Shown piece by piece: positions 1-7,198 of a stretch of 64,000 nucleotides of DNA (positions within the stretch are counted from its first letter, which is position 1; each line of letters starts with the position of its first letter). The stretch is from Comamonadaceae bacterium ALPHA2B (GTDB taxonomy: Bacteria; Pseudomonadota; Gammaproteobacteria; Burkholderiales; Burkholderiaceae_C): NCBI GenBank assembly GCA_005503065.1, contig SCOE01000003.1, positions 124,001 through 188,000 of the forward strand, in the 5' to 3' direction. The translations under genes were made by a program, and so were the position numbers. The notes beneath the pieces were generated by a model. The model was not told where the DNA came from, made no database searches, and saw nothing but the letters and a program-made list of their open reading frames with translations.

Positions 1-139
1 CAGTGGCAAGTACGACCACCCAATCGACGCCATGGCTGTTTCGCTGGTCCAGGGCATGGAGCCTCAGGAACGCATGTTCTGGGAAGCGACCTATCAGCCC
101 CACGTCATGAAGGTAAAGCGCCCTCCTCCGCGCGACTGA
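1..139 (+). CDS. C-terminal end of an unknown protein (partial)
   Basis: An open frame enters from the left edge and stops with TGA at 137-139, giving the last 45 residues of a protein that ends in a basic, proline-rich tail (KVKRPPPRD). The visible part contains acidic and aromatic residues (ERMFWEATYQ) and no domain I recognise. It reads toward the UmuD-like gene but stops 37 bp before it, and the next gene has its own promoter and LexA site, so the two are probably separate units. Start and function are outside the window. Confidence 0.55.
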   Translation, partial: SGKYDHPIDAMAVSLVQGMEPQERMFWEATYQPHVMKVKRPPPRD

Positions 140-164
140 CCTCGACTCCCCACGGGGCCGCCCC

Positions 165-184
165 TATACTGTATGTATGTCCAG
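165..184 (+). promoter_or_regulatory. LexA box overlapping a -10 element and start codon
   Basis: Positions 169-184 read CTG-N10-CAG, and the match extends one base on each side (TACTG...CAGTA). This fits the SOS-box form of gamma- and betaproteobacteria. A TATACT hexamer at 165-170 fits a -10 box. The ATG of the UmuD-like gene (177-179) lies inside the LexA site, so any transcript from this promoter would be leaderless or nearly so, and repressor would cover both promoter and start codon. No good -35 box or Shine-Dalgarno sequence is seen. LexA control is inferred from the motif alone. Confidence 0.75.
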
Positions 185-764
185 TATCCCCGTGCCAGTG
201 CTTGCCAGGCCTATCCATGTGGCCCAGCTCAGCGCTTGCGTGCGAGCCGGGTTTCCCTCTCCTGCCGAAGACTTGGGCGCCAAGCGCGTGGACGTTCTGG
301 AGCAACTGCTCATACACCCTGCCGCGAGCTACTGGTTAACTGTTCGAGGCAACAGCATGAGAGAGCACGGGATCTGGGACCGGGACACCCTTCTCGTGGA
401 CCGCGCCATTCGCCCTGCTCACGGGCACATTGTGGTTGCCGTGCTCGACAACGAGTTCACCTGTAAGTACCTCTACAAGCGCTCTGGTGTGGTGAAGCTC
501 AAGGCTGGCAACCCCAAGGTCGGCGTGGGCCTCCCCCTTGTGCACATGCTGATAACCGGCTTCTTCGGCTTCGTGTTCGTTCTGGGCTTCCTGGCGAACG
601 TTTGGGACGGCATGTACACCCGAGGTGGAGCCGGCCTCAACTTCATGGGCGCCATGTTCTTTGCGGCCCTCGCCTTCTTCAGCCTTCGGGCCTTCCTGCG
701 CAGCCTGAGGGTGTTCAGGGACGGCGCAAAGGTGCGCTCCCTACCAGGCGCAGTGCTCCTGTAG
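177..764 (+). CDS. UmuD-like S24 protease domain fused to two membrane segments
   Basis: Residues 20-113 match UmuD closely. The self-cleavage site is AGFPSP with A24-G25 at the same position as C24-G25 of E. coli UmuD. The nucleophile lies in GNSM at S60 and the general base in FTCK at K97, again with E. coli numbering. After the core beta strand the protein departs from UmuD: the last strands are replaced by hydrophobic stretches at about 119-143 and 154-174 and a basic tail, for 195 residues against 139 in E. coli UmuD. I found no umuC downstream and no alternative frame that restores a normal UmuD end, so this looks like a real fusion. The start is the ATG inside the LexA box. Known for the family: RecA-stimulated self-cleavage. 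Inferred: an SOS-induced, membrane-tethered protease or sensor. Confidence 0.82.
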   Translation: MSSIPVPVLARPIHVAQLSACVRAGFPSPAEDLGAKRVDVLEQLLIHPAASYWLTVRGNSMREHGIWDRDTLLVDRAIRPAHGHIVVAVLDNEFTCKYLYKRSGVVKLKAGNPKVGVGLPLVHMLITGFFGFVFVLGFLANVWDGMYTRGGAGLNFMGAMFFAALAFFSLRAFLRSLRVFRDGAKVRSLPGAVLL

Positions 765-790
765 CGACTAAACCCTCTCTACTCCTGCCA

Positions 791-812
791 ACGGCCCTAC
801 GGGGCCGTTTTT
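791..812 (+). terminator. Rho-independent terminator after the UmuD-like gene
   Basis: A GC-rich hairpin (ACGGCCC, loop TAC, GGGGCCGT) is followed directly by a T run. It lies 27 bp after the stop codon. Confidence 0.8.
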
Positions 813-838
813 CATTGGTGAGACGAACGAATACCTGA

Positions 839-946
839 GCGGGATTTATGGTCAATAGATTTTTGAGATTTAGCTGCACTTTCCTTCAAAAGTGTGGCGC
901 GGGAATTACGTCAATAGCTTTGTAGCGCAGGAATTACAGTCAATAG
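839..946 (+). repeat. Three direct repeats, iteron-like
   Basis: Three copies of a 19-20 bp word lie at 839-858, 899-917 and 927-946, with consensus GCGGGAATTACNGTCAATAG. The first copy differs most and the second lacks one base. The spacing is 60 and about 28 bp, so they do not form a regular helical array. They lie in the gene-free stretch 765-1053, upstream of the gene at 1054. They may be protein-binding sites (replication iterons or operators), but there is no direct evidence of which protein binds. Confidence 0.6.
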
Positions 947-1053
947 CAATATTTTCAACCGTTGCATTTAATCAACTATTTCAAATTAAAGTTGACGAAA
1001 AATACCCATTTCCTGTTAACTATACAGACCGCAACACATGAAAGGAATACGGT

Positions 1054-1839
1054 ATGAAAAAAATTGAAATCTCCGAGCGTCACGCTACCTATGCTAAAGC
1101 AGTTTCTTTGGTTATGAACTACAACAACCGGGTCAACAAGCATCTTGGCGTCTGTGCTTACGCATTGAACAATGTGATCGTCGACCAAGAATGGAAGAAT
1201 AGCGCCGACTTCGCTCAATATCTCCTCGATAACGACGAACCTGAAGCATTTCTCAAGTTTTTTGGGAACAAGCCTTTTGTCTTGCAAGAAGACATGTACA
1301 AGGCTTTGAAGCTCCGGCCAGAAAGCTACGCAGAATTGTTGAGCGACTGCTATTGTTTTAGTTGGACTAAAGATCGTAAAGACTTGATTGAAAGCTTCTT
1401 CGAGGAATTTGCGCCGCAACTTAAGCAGGTGCCGGGCAGCTTCTTGCCGGACCGCCACCGTTCCAACAAGCCTCTAATTTTGAAGCTTCTGTTAAAGGAT
1501 TCTAATTACGTGATTTATTTGGCTGATCAAGACTTGGAAGACGCAGTGAAAGTGAATCCCAAATGCTTGGAGCACAAGACCTCCAAGATCACTGGCAGTA
1601 TCACCCTCATGCGTAAGCTTTGTACCGCCAATCCTGAGTGCGCCGTCTATGCCTGCTCTCCTATCACCACCAAGGCCGGCGTGAAGCGCGAGGACAGCAA
1701 CGACGAAAAGAAGCGCAAGGTGAATGCCTGGCTTACTGGCACGGGTGAGAGGAAGGCGCTGAACAACGCAAGTGGTGGTGGAGTGGTAAGGGTTGCCACC
1801 CCCAAGAACACGCCTCCCAAGCCCAAGTTCAAGATTTAA
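1054..1839 (+). CDS. Unknown protein with KPKFKI tail
   Basis: A 261-residue cytosolic-looking protein with no signal peptide. The middle (about 150-205) contains pieces resembling the repeated helical pattern of DUF4116 (NKPLILKLLLKDSNYVIYLA, then a second loose copy around ANPECAVYA), but the match is weak. The last 60 residues are low-complexity, basic and glycine-rich and end in PPKPKFKI, the tail shared with several other element proteins. A GGA-type ribosome site lies about 10 bases before ATG. It is the first gene of a tight three-gene unit (next start 11 bp after its stop). The function is unknown. Confidence 0.75.
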   Translation: MKKIEISERHATYAKAVSLVMNYNNRVNKHLGVCAYALNNVIVDQEWKNSADFAQYLLDNDEPEAFLKFFGNKPFVLQEDMYKALKLRPESYAELLSDCYCFSWTKDRKDLIESFFEEFAPQLKQVPGSFLPDRHRSNKPLILKLLLKDSNYVIYLADQDLEDAVKVNPKCLEHKTSKITGSITLMRKLCTANPECAVYACSPITTKAGVKREDSNDEKKRKVNAWLTGTGERKALNNASGGGVVRVATPKNTPPKPKFKI

Positions 1840-1849
1840 GGAGCAAATA

Positions 1850-2512
1850 ATGACACGAATCGTCCAAGCATATATGCCAAAAAACGATAGTTACAAGTCG
1901 ACCAAAAATTGTTTGTTTCAGGTCAATGCACTTCGCAAGCTGGGCATTGTCATTGACGGCGAGCTTACTTTGACGGCCGAGGGCAATTACAACGTTGACG
2001 GAAGCGTCGTAGTCTATGCGGACTATAAGGTTCTGCCTGTTAAGTTTGGCGTAGTCCACGGCTCCTTCTTCGCCAGTGAGGGCGCACTTGAAACACTCGA
2101 AAACTTCCCGAAGAATGTGGGGGGCATTTGCATGGTGAGCGAAAACAACTTGAAAGACCTCAGGGGTGCTCCCCGCTTCGTTGGCGGCAACTTCAATTGC
2201 TACGGCAACAAAATTGAAAGTCTGGAAGGAGCTCCGTTCAGGGTGGGCGGCAACTTCTATTGCCACCTCAACCCTTTGCGAAGTCTTGCTGGGTTCGACT
2301 GTGCGATTGGAGGGGACTTCTTCGGTCCAGAGTGCCTCAGTGACCTGCCTGGAGCCGAACTTCTCCAAGACTTCGAACTTGAGGGCACAACTACGCTTCG
2401 AGCGGCTGGCACCTATATCAAAGCCCTGTACCAGGCGCAGCAAGAGCGTGGTCGCCTCAGCGCAGCGTTATCCAACCGCTACGCAGCAAACAACCGAACT
2501 TTCAAAATCTAA
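1850..2512 (+). CDS. LRR-like beta-repeat protein, copy 1, FKI tail
   Basis: A 220-residue member of the element's paralogous repeat family. Residues about 65-165 hold units of roughly 20 residues of the type xLxxLxGAPxxVGGxFxC (for example LRGAPRFVGGNFNC then LEGAPFRVGGNFYC). Similar repeats occur in phage and mobile-element proteins and form LRR-like beta structures. The N-terminal 60 residues and the C-terminal helix (QAQQERGRLSAALS) are diverged from the other copies, but the protein still ends in TFKI. Start chosen at ATG 1850 because TAAGGAG, which contains the stop of the previous gene, lies just upstream; a longer frame from 1793 overlaps the previous gene and has no ribosome site. 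Confidence 0.8.
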   Translation: MTRIVQAYMPKNDSYKSTKNCLFQVNALRKLGIVIDGELTLTAEGNYNVDGSVVVYADYKVLPVKFGVVHGSFFASEGALETLENFPKNVGGICMVSENNLKDLRGAPRFVGGNFNCYGNKIESLEGAPFRVGGNFYCHLNPLRSLAGFDCAIGGDFFGPECLSDLPGAELLQDFELEGTTTLRAAGTYIKALYQAQQERGRLSAALSNRYAANNRTFKI

Positions 2513-2522
2513 GGAGATATTT

Positions 2523-2918
2523 ATGAACTACAAGCAAATCCGAGACAACGAGTTTCGACAAGCTGAGATTTTCAGCTATGTCGAGGAAGGCGACTACCTG
2601 GCGCAAACCATTGAGCAAGTGAAAACAAACCCAGTATTTCTTTTCTATGTAGATAACGACGAACTGAGGCGCCACATGGAGGAGGAGGAGATTGCCCCCT
2701 ATGTTGAAGAGCTCCACGAGGTCGCCTACGCGAGTTTCAGCGAGAAGTACGGGCCAGAGCTGACACTTCGCTTTCAACAAGCATTTGTGGCATGCGCCCT
2801 CCTCGAACTTCGGCGCTGTTGGTTTGAGCCATATCTAAAAATTGCTTGGATTTTCACTCCTGAGGCCTGCTCCGAGGACGTGCGCAGCACGATTGAAAAA
2901 AGTATTCCAAATTTTTGA
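2523..2918 (+). CDS. Unknown acidic protein, 131 residues
   Basis: Soluble, acidic N-terminal half (runs such as EEEEIAPYVEE) and a helical C-terminal half with two Cys. It ends in SIPNF and lacks the FKI tail. A strong AAGGAGAT ribosome site overlaps the stop of the preceding gene, so it is the last member of the 1054-2918 unit. No family recognised. Short GC hairpins just after the stop (around 2925-2937) could end transcription before the palindromic region. Confidence 0.7.
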   Translation: MNYKQIRDNEFRQAEIFSYVEEGDYLAQTIEQVKTNPVFLFYVDNDELRRHMEEEEIAPYVEELHEVAYASFSEKYGPELTLRFQQAFVACALLELRRCWFEPYLKIAWIFTPEACSEDVRSTIEKSIPNF

Positions 2919-2998
2919 TAACCCCGCCTTCGGCGCTTTGAAAAACATTGTTTGAGCAAACTTCTGCGCTCCACGCGCCCCTTTGCTATCAATTTTGG

Positions 2999-3286
2999 AT
3001 ACCCGCTTATACCCGCCTATACCCGTTTCAAAAATTTTAAAGCGGGTATAACTAAGTTGTTGATTTTATTGAGTTTTTTGCCATTATACCCGTTTACCCG
3101 TTTCATTTTTCAACTTCTACGTGAGAAAAGAAAAATGGACCAAAAACAGTATTTTTACTACATATATAGAAGTTGCAGTTTTGAAACGGGTAAACGGGTA
3201 TTTTGCTGTAAGTTGTTGATTTAATTAGATATTTTTATACCCGCTTTGATTTTTGAGAAACGGGTATAGGCGGGTATAACCGGGTA
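2999..3286. other. Putative origin of replication: 288-bp imperfect palindrome with 12 hexamer sites
   Basis: The gene-free stretch 2919-3379 holds six TACCCG words (starting at 3000, 3010, 3020, 3087, 3095, 3238) and six CGGGTA words (3043, 3187, 3195, 3261, 3271, 3281). The outer triplets have an exact 10-bp period. The left and right arms (about 3000-3050 and 3236-3286) are near-perfect reverse complements. The inner pairs (3087-3100 with 3187-3200, and CAACTTC at 3111 with GAAGTTG at 3169) share the same centre near 3143. AT-rich tracts lie between. AAGTTGTTGATTT also occurs as a direct repeat at 3054 and 3210. It is flanked by a ribbon-helix-helix gene and an SF3-type helicase gene. The architecture suggests a replication origin or a large symmetric operator; function is inferred. 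Confidence 0.6.
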
Positions 3287-3331
3287 CATTCTCGGAATTT
3301 TCAACAAATCAAATAATCGTCATGCAAAAGC

Positions 3332-3359
3332 TTGACAATAAATCAAAAATAAATAGAAT
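3332..3359 (+). promoter_or_regulatory. Promoter for the ribbon-helix-helix gene
   Basis: TTGACA at 3332-3337 and TAGAAT at 3354-3359 with 16-bp spacing, just right of the palindrome and 20 bp before the next ATG. It has the same -35 box and spacing as the other promoters of the element. Confidence 0.65.
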
Positions 3360-3379
3360 ATGTTTAAAAGGGAGACAAT

Positions 3380-3577
3380 ATGAAAGAGAAAAACACAATA
3401 ATGCTATCGAAGCGAGTTCCAAAAAGTCTTGTTAAAGACATGAAAGAGCTCTCGGAGAAATACGGCACAAACTGGACACACGAACTGGTTAGTGCCCTAC
3501 AGCAGCGAGTTGAAAGAATCAAAGCGATTCAACAGCACGCTACAGCACGAAGCCCACAAAGCTTCAACGCGCAATAA
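3380..3577 (+). CDS. Small ribbon-helix-helix (Arc-like) DNA-binding protein
   Basis: 65 residues. It starts with a short beta-strand-like stretch (NTIMLSKRVPKSL) followed by two helices (VKDMKELSEKYG, then WTHELVSALQQRVERI), the layout of Arc/MetJ-type ribbon-helix-helix proteins, with a short disordered tail. ATG 3380 has GGGAG upstream. It is encoded next to the hexamer-rich palindrome and is followed by its own terminator, so it is monocistronic. A role in binding the palindrome (origin or autoregulation) is inferred from position and fold only. Confidence 0.7.
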   Translation: MKEKNTIMLSKRVPKSLVKDMKELSEKYGTNWTHELVSALQQRVERIKAIQQHATARSPQSFNAQ

Positions 3578-3579
3578 AA

Positions 3580-3612
3580 AAGCCGACTCACGCTAATAAG
3601 TCGGCCTTTTAC
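3580..3612 (+). terminator. Terminator after the ribbon-helix-helix gene
   Basis: Stem GCCGACT (3582-3588) pairs with AGTCGGC (3599-3605), followed by CTTTT. Confidence 0.8.
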
Positions 3613-3670
3613 AAGTCTAACTTCCCATGACAAGGAAATTTATCGAACCATAAAGTTCAAAGGTGTTTCT

Positions 3671-5116
3671 ATGCTATCCGATAATTCAAATAATGTCAAT
3701 ACAAATGACGTAAATATTTCAAATCCAAACGCTTCTACTCAGCCTCCCCTGGAGGAAGAGCATTTTTACAGAGGCAAGCTCATTGAGTTCGCCACAGACA
3801 ACGATAAGACTAAGTATCTTGCTTTGCGAAAGAGTTTCGCCAAATATAGTTTGGTGAATCTTTCAGGCAAGACTTTTGTTGCTAAAACCGCAATCAAGAG
3901 TAAGCGCGAAATCTATGAGTTCAGCAGCACTCATGATTTTCATGAGTACCACAAGCCTGACTCTTTCAACGTTTTAGAGGACCGTCCAACCGGACAGGCA
4001 AAGGTTCACCACCGCTTTTCCGAAGTTTGGCAGGCGTCCAGTGAGCTTTGCAAGCGGTATGAGTCCGTGGTGTTCGACCTCGACCCAAAACGCCAGGATA
4101 ACGGCCAACTGAACCTTTGGAAGGGCTTCATTGAGCCAAAGGCTGGCGACCCCAGCAAGTTCACTCAGCACATCGAGCGGCTGTTGGTGAACGAGTCGGG
4201 CACCCTCTCGGAAGCTCGCTACCTCACCGACCTCATGGCCTGGGTCGTTCAGTACCCTCACCTCACGCCTGGCGTCATGGCTCTGCTCATTGGTGGGCAA
4301 GGAGACGGCAAGTCCACGATTTACGAGACGCTGCGCAGGCTATGCCCGTCCAACGCTTCGAGCACCAACAACCTTGAGGCCTACCTCAAGTGGAACGGAC
4401 ATACAGCTAACTGTAAGTTCATTGGCTTGGAAGAAGCGTTCAGCAACGGCAACTACCAGGTTCAGCAAAAAATCAAGGACATTGTGACGAACCCCTATCG
4501 GGATATCGAATGCAAGGGCAAAGACATTTTTCAAATTGAAAATGTCGTGTTTTATGTGGGTACTTCGAACTCAAAACGTCCATTTGCGATTGACGCTGAC
4601 GACCGCCGCACTGCTGTATTCGCCACGCAAAAGGCTGGCAACAAGGACTACTTCAAGGCGTACTACAAATGGCTTGACGAAGACGGTGGAGCTGCTATCA
4701 CGCTCAACTATCTCCTGAATGTTGATTTGACTGGCTTTGAGCCAAGCGACATTCCCAACACCGCCGCTCGCGCAGCACTGAAAGTTGAAAGCTTGCACTC
4801 CGAGGAAAGCTTTATCCACAACCTGCTGTGCTACGAGTATGACGAGCAGCTCAACATCAAAAGCTGGGACCACGAGCAACAGATTGAGCGAGCTACCCTC
4901 TTTGAGCTCTTCAAGAGCACTTGCCACAACCGCCCTGAGATTCGCCGCTTCTCGGCAAAGCTTGCCAAGATTTTCGACTTCCCAGCGAAGTGGTCAGATA
5001 ACTGGCGACGGCCCAGAGGTGGCGGCAACTTCTACAAGCTACCCCCCATGGACAAAGCGCGAGAGCTTTATGCCCGGCACTTGAACTCAAGCGTCGAGGA
5101 CACATTCAATACATAA
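3671..5116 (+). CDS. SF3-type replication helicase (DUF5906/VapE-like)
   Basis: 481 residues. The ATPase core has Walker A GGQGDGKST (about 208-216), Walker B FIGLEEA (about 250-257), a motif-C-like VGTSN (about 296-301) and a DDRRTAVF arginine-finger region (about 311-318). This is the pattern of DUF5906/virulence-associated-E-like helicases used by phages and plasmids as replication helicases. The first 130 residues are polar and look accessory; no primase motif is visible. ATG 3671 follows an AAAGGTG site. It heads an operon (3671-6953) and lies 385 bp from the hexamer palindrome, so I infer it is the replication helicase or initiator of the element. Confidence 0.8.
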   Translation: MLSDNSNNVNTNDVNISNPNASTQPPLEEEHFYRGKLIEFATDNDKTKYLALRKSFAKYSLVNLSGKTFVAKTAIKSKREIYEFSSTHDFHEYHKPDSFNVLEDRPTGQAKVHHRFSEVWQASSELCKRYESVVFDLDPKRQDNGQLNLWKGFIEPKAGDPSKFTQHIERLLVNESGTLSEARYLTDLMAWVVQYPHLTPGVMALLIGGQGDGKSTIYETLRRLCPSNASSTNNLEAYLKWNGHTANCKFIGLEEAFSNGNYQVQQKIKDIVTNPYRDIECKGKDIFQIENVVFYVGTSNSKRPFAIDADDRRTAVFATQKAGNKDYFKAYYKWLDEDGGAAITLNYLLNVDLTGFEPSDIPNTAARAALKVESLHSEESFIHNLLCYEYDEQLNIKSWDHEQQIERATLFELFKSTCHNRPEIRRFSAKLAKIFDFPAKWSDNWRRPRGGGNFYKLPPMDKARELYARHLNSSVEDTFNT

Positions 5117-5127
5117 AGGAGATAACT

Positions 5128-5583
5128 ATGACTTACCAAACCATTACTCAAACTATTTGCTACGTTGACGACTTGGGCTTTGACCGCGAGGAAGAAGTCC
5201 GTATGGAATTTTCACCCAACGGCCTCACAAGCAAAGGGACATTCATTCTGTATGAATGCCCGTCCGACGCCGAGGAAGAGGTAATCAACGAACACAAGGC
5301 CAACTGGGCAATTGAACACCGCTTCGAAGACTTCAGCAACCAAATAAACTATTGGAGCGAGTTCCAATCGTATGTAAATGCTGTGAAGTCCACAAGCGTT
5401 GGAAATATCTGCGAGGCGCTCAACTTCCTCCAGGGCAACGACTACAGCTCAAACGTTATCTACGCTCAAGACTTGCCGCTAATCAAAGACTACGAGATAT
5501 GGAAGATTCAGCAGCAACAACAAATGCTGAACAACGCTATCGCCCAAGCAGCCACACCCGCACCAACAACATTCAAAATATAA
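5128..5583 (+). CDS. Unknown protein with FKI tail, 151 residues
   Basis: Soluble acidic protein, no signal peptide, no recognised domain. The C-terminal 35 residues are Gln/Ala/Pro-rich (QQQQMLNNAIAQAATPAP) and end in TTFKI, so the shared tail is attached through a flexible linker. The AAGGAGAT site overlaps the stop region of the helicase gene (11-bp gap), so the two are probably co-translated. Confidence 0.75.
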   Translation: MTYQTITQTICYVDDLGFDREEEVRMEFSPNGLTSKGTFILYECPSDAEEEVINEHKANWAIEHRFEDFSNQINYWSEFQSYVNAVKSTSVGNICEALNFLQGNDYSSNVIYAQDLPLIKDYEIWKIQQQQQMLNNAIAQAATPAPTTFKI

Positions 5584-5594
5584 GGAGAACAAGA

Positions 5595-6131
5595 ATGACA
5601 ACAACAAAGGAACATTTATTCAAACTGGAGAGAGACATACAGACGGCCACTAACAGACTTGAGGCCACGCAATATCTCCTGCGTAATGTCGAAACCCTTG
5701 AATTCGATTGGATTTTTAAGCATGTATCTGTTAAAGACGGCGCTCCGGTGGTTCATACCTATCCAGCGGCTGTGGAAATTGAGCGGTGCGTCTTCGGAGG
5801 TATTGAGCTTCACCTTTTCGAAACGAAGACGCAATACCGGGTTCTTGAAGCGTACGACATACCGCCAGCACAGTGGGATATTCTTGTAGATATGGCTGAT
5901 GCTTTTGGTCGAAAGGGCCTTGAGCGCTTTGAGCTCTTTTTGAAGCAAGACGAAAAGTGGCGCGATATGTTCACGACGATTGTTTGTTCCGAGTACTCTT
6001 GCGCTGACTTTTGTGACACTTCTCTGTATGAGAACTTTCGCAAATGGAAGGAGCTTCTTGAGTTTAAAGAAGAGCTTGAATACGAGATACCGAAACCTAT
6101 TTCAAACTCAAAGCCGACCATGAAGATTTAA
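5595..6131 (+). CDS. Unknown protein with MKI tail, 178 residues
   Basis: Starts at ATG 5595 after AAGGAGAAC; the TAA of the previous gene is part of the ribosome site. A predicted helical start (EHLFKLERDIQTATNRLEAT) is followed by a mixed domain and an acidic end. The last residues SKPTMKI match the element's shared tail, with Met for Phe. No homologue recognised. It is the third gene of the helicase operon. Confidence 0.72.
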   Translation: MTTTKEHLFKLERDIQTATNRLEATQYLLRNVETLEFDWIFKHVSVKDGAPVVHTYPAAVEIERCVFGGIELHLFETKTQYRVLEAYDIPPAQWDILVDMADAFGRKGLERFELFLKQDEKWRDMFTTIVCSEYSCADFCDTSLYENFRKWKELLEFKEELEYEIPKPISNSKPTMKI

Positions 6132-6155
6132 CCGTCATAAACAAAGGAGACTACT

Positions 6156-6953
6156 ATGACAACACTACCCAAGGAGTTCTATCGAACCATTCAAGAAGTT
6201 GCTCGCAAGGCAAAGCACACCAGCTCTGTGAAGCAAGTGTTCAATGACTTGATTCAAGTCATGTTCAACTCACTGAACAAGTCTCAGCGTTTACACCCCT
6301 ACAACATGGACTTCGACTCCCGCTTGGTGCGCGAGCTCACCGAGTACAAGCCTCAACCAGAGCTTTGGGGGAAGCTGGGAGAGCTCAGCCTCATGTGGCT
6401 CAAAGCCATTCAGGACGCCCCACCCTTCACAGACGTAATGGGGTCCACCTACGACGAGCAGCTCGGAGAACAACTGGGACAGTTCCTCACGCCTCCAGAC
6501 GTAGCGGCTGGCCTGGCTCAACTCAACATGGCGATCAGCAAGGACCGCATTGACCAAACGCTTGCCAAGGGCCAACCCGTGTTCATGGGGGACGACTGCG
6601 GCTGTGGAGCTGGCTCCCTTATCCTGGCCTGGCTTAAGGCGTTCAGCGAGCAGTACGAGCCCTACAGGCTCCTCAGTGTGGGCGTGGAAGCGCAGGACCT
6701 CGATATGTCCATGGCCCAGCTCACCTCAGTTCAAGTGTTCTACAGCGCCGCCATTCACGGCATGCCACTGGGTGGCCTCAAGGTACGTTGGGGCAATTGC
6801 CTCACCGAGCCAGACGCACCAGCGGGCTTCACCGCTGTCCTGAGCCCCGAGAAGCTCGCTCCTGCCTACGCGCTCCAGCATGCCTACCAGACGCAGCGCG
6901 CACAGACACAGGCCTTCGAGAAGGTCATGAGCAAGCTGGCTGAGCCAGCATAA
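6156..6953 (+). CDS. N6-adenine DNA methylase-like protein lacking the catalytic NPPY motif
   Basis: 265 residues. It resembles HsdM-type methylases in two places: GQFLTPPDVA (about 108-117, compare GEFYTP) and DDCGCGAGSLI (about 145-155, compare DPACGTGG, the SAM-binding loop). Where the family has (D/N)PPY or (D/N)PPF after a VLS strand, this protein reads TAVLSPEKLAP (about 225-235) and then ends after a helix. Binding of SAM or DNA without methyl transfer is therefore possible. The first 70 residues are helical. Last gene of the helicase operon, followed by a terminator. Related short methylase-like proteins occur on other plasmids, so a shared non-catalytic role rather than simple decay cannot be excluded. 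Confidence 0.7.
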   Translation: MTTLPKEFYRTIQEVARKAKHTSSVKQVFNDLIQVMFNSLNKSQRLHPYNMDFDSRLVRELTEYKPQPELWGKLGELSLMWLKAIQDAPPFTDVMGSTYDEQLGEQLGQFLTPPDVAAGLAQLNMAISKDRIDQTLAKGQPVFMGDDCGCGAGSLILAWLKAFSEQYEPYRLLSVGVEAQDLDMSMAQLTSVQVFYSAAIHGMPLGGLKVRWGNCLTEPDAPAGFTAVLSPEKLAPAYALQHAYQTQRAQTQAFEKVMSKLAEPA

Positions 6954-6972
6954 CAAGCACAGACCAAAGCAG

Positions 6973-6998
6973 AAAGCCAACCATTTGGTTGGCTTTTC
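6973..6998 (+). terminator. Terminator of the helicase operon
   Basis: AAAGCCAACC, loop ATTT, GGTTGGCTTTT: a 9-bp stem with a T run, 20 bp after the stop. Confidence 0.85.
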
Positions 6999-7024
6999 TA
7001 TTCAAATACCGTTGCTTCCTCAAA

Positions 7025-7055
7025 AGAGAAACCCAATCTTTGGATTGAGTTTCTC
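7025..7055 (+). other. Second hairpin, no T run
   Basis: AGAGAAACCCAATC (7025-7038) is almost fully complementary to GATTGAGTTTCTCT (7042-7055). It lies between the terminator and the next promoter. Without a T run it is not an ordinary terminator. A further CCAGGC/GCCTGG pair encloses an unused GGAGG at about 7074-7110. The role of this gene-free stretch (6999-7149) is unknown. Confidence 0.5.
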
Positions 7056-7149
7056 TCCCTTGCCGGAGTATTTACCAGGCAAATAAGAAAGGAGGTAAAA
7101 AAGCCTGGCACACAAATCTTACTTAATTTTCCTACGAAAGTCAAGAAAT

Positions 7150-7177
7150 TTGACTTTACTCGCCATTGTGCTATTTT
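7150..7177 (+). promoter_or_regulatory. Promoter of the repeat-HTH gene
   Basis: TTGACT (7150-7155), 16 bp, TATTTT (7172-7177) preceded by TGC (extended -10). A member of the element's recurring promoter family. Confidence 0.65.
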
Positions 7178-7198
7178 GATTAGCTACGGGAGGGGAAA

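Noticed and set aside
1829-2443. Minus-strand frame opposite the LRR-like gene
   Set aside because: No ribosome site, and the plus-strand gene has a clear repeat family and operon context.
2999-3286. CRISPR array
   Set aside because: Repeats are six bases long, in both orientations and without spacers of regular size; no cas genes are present.
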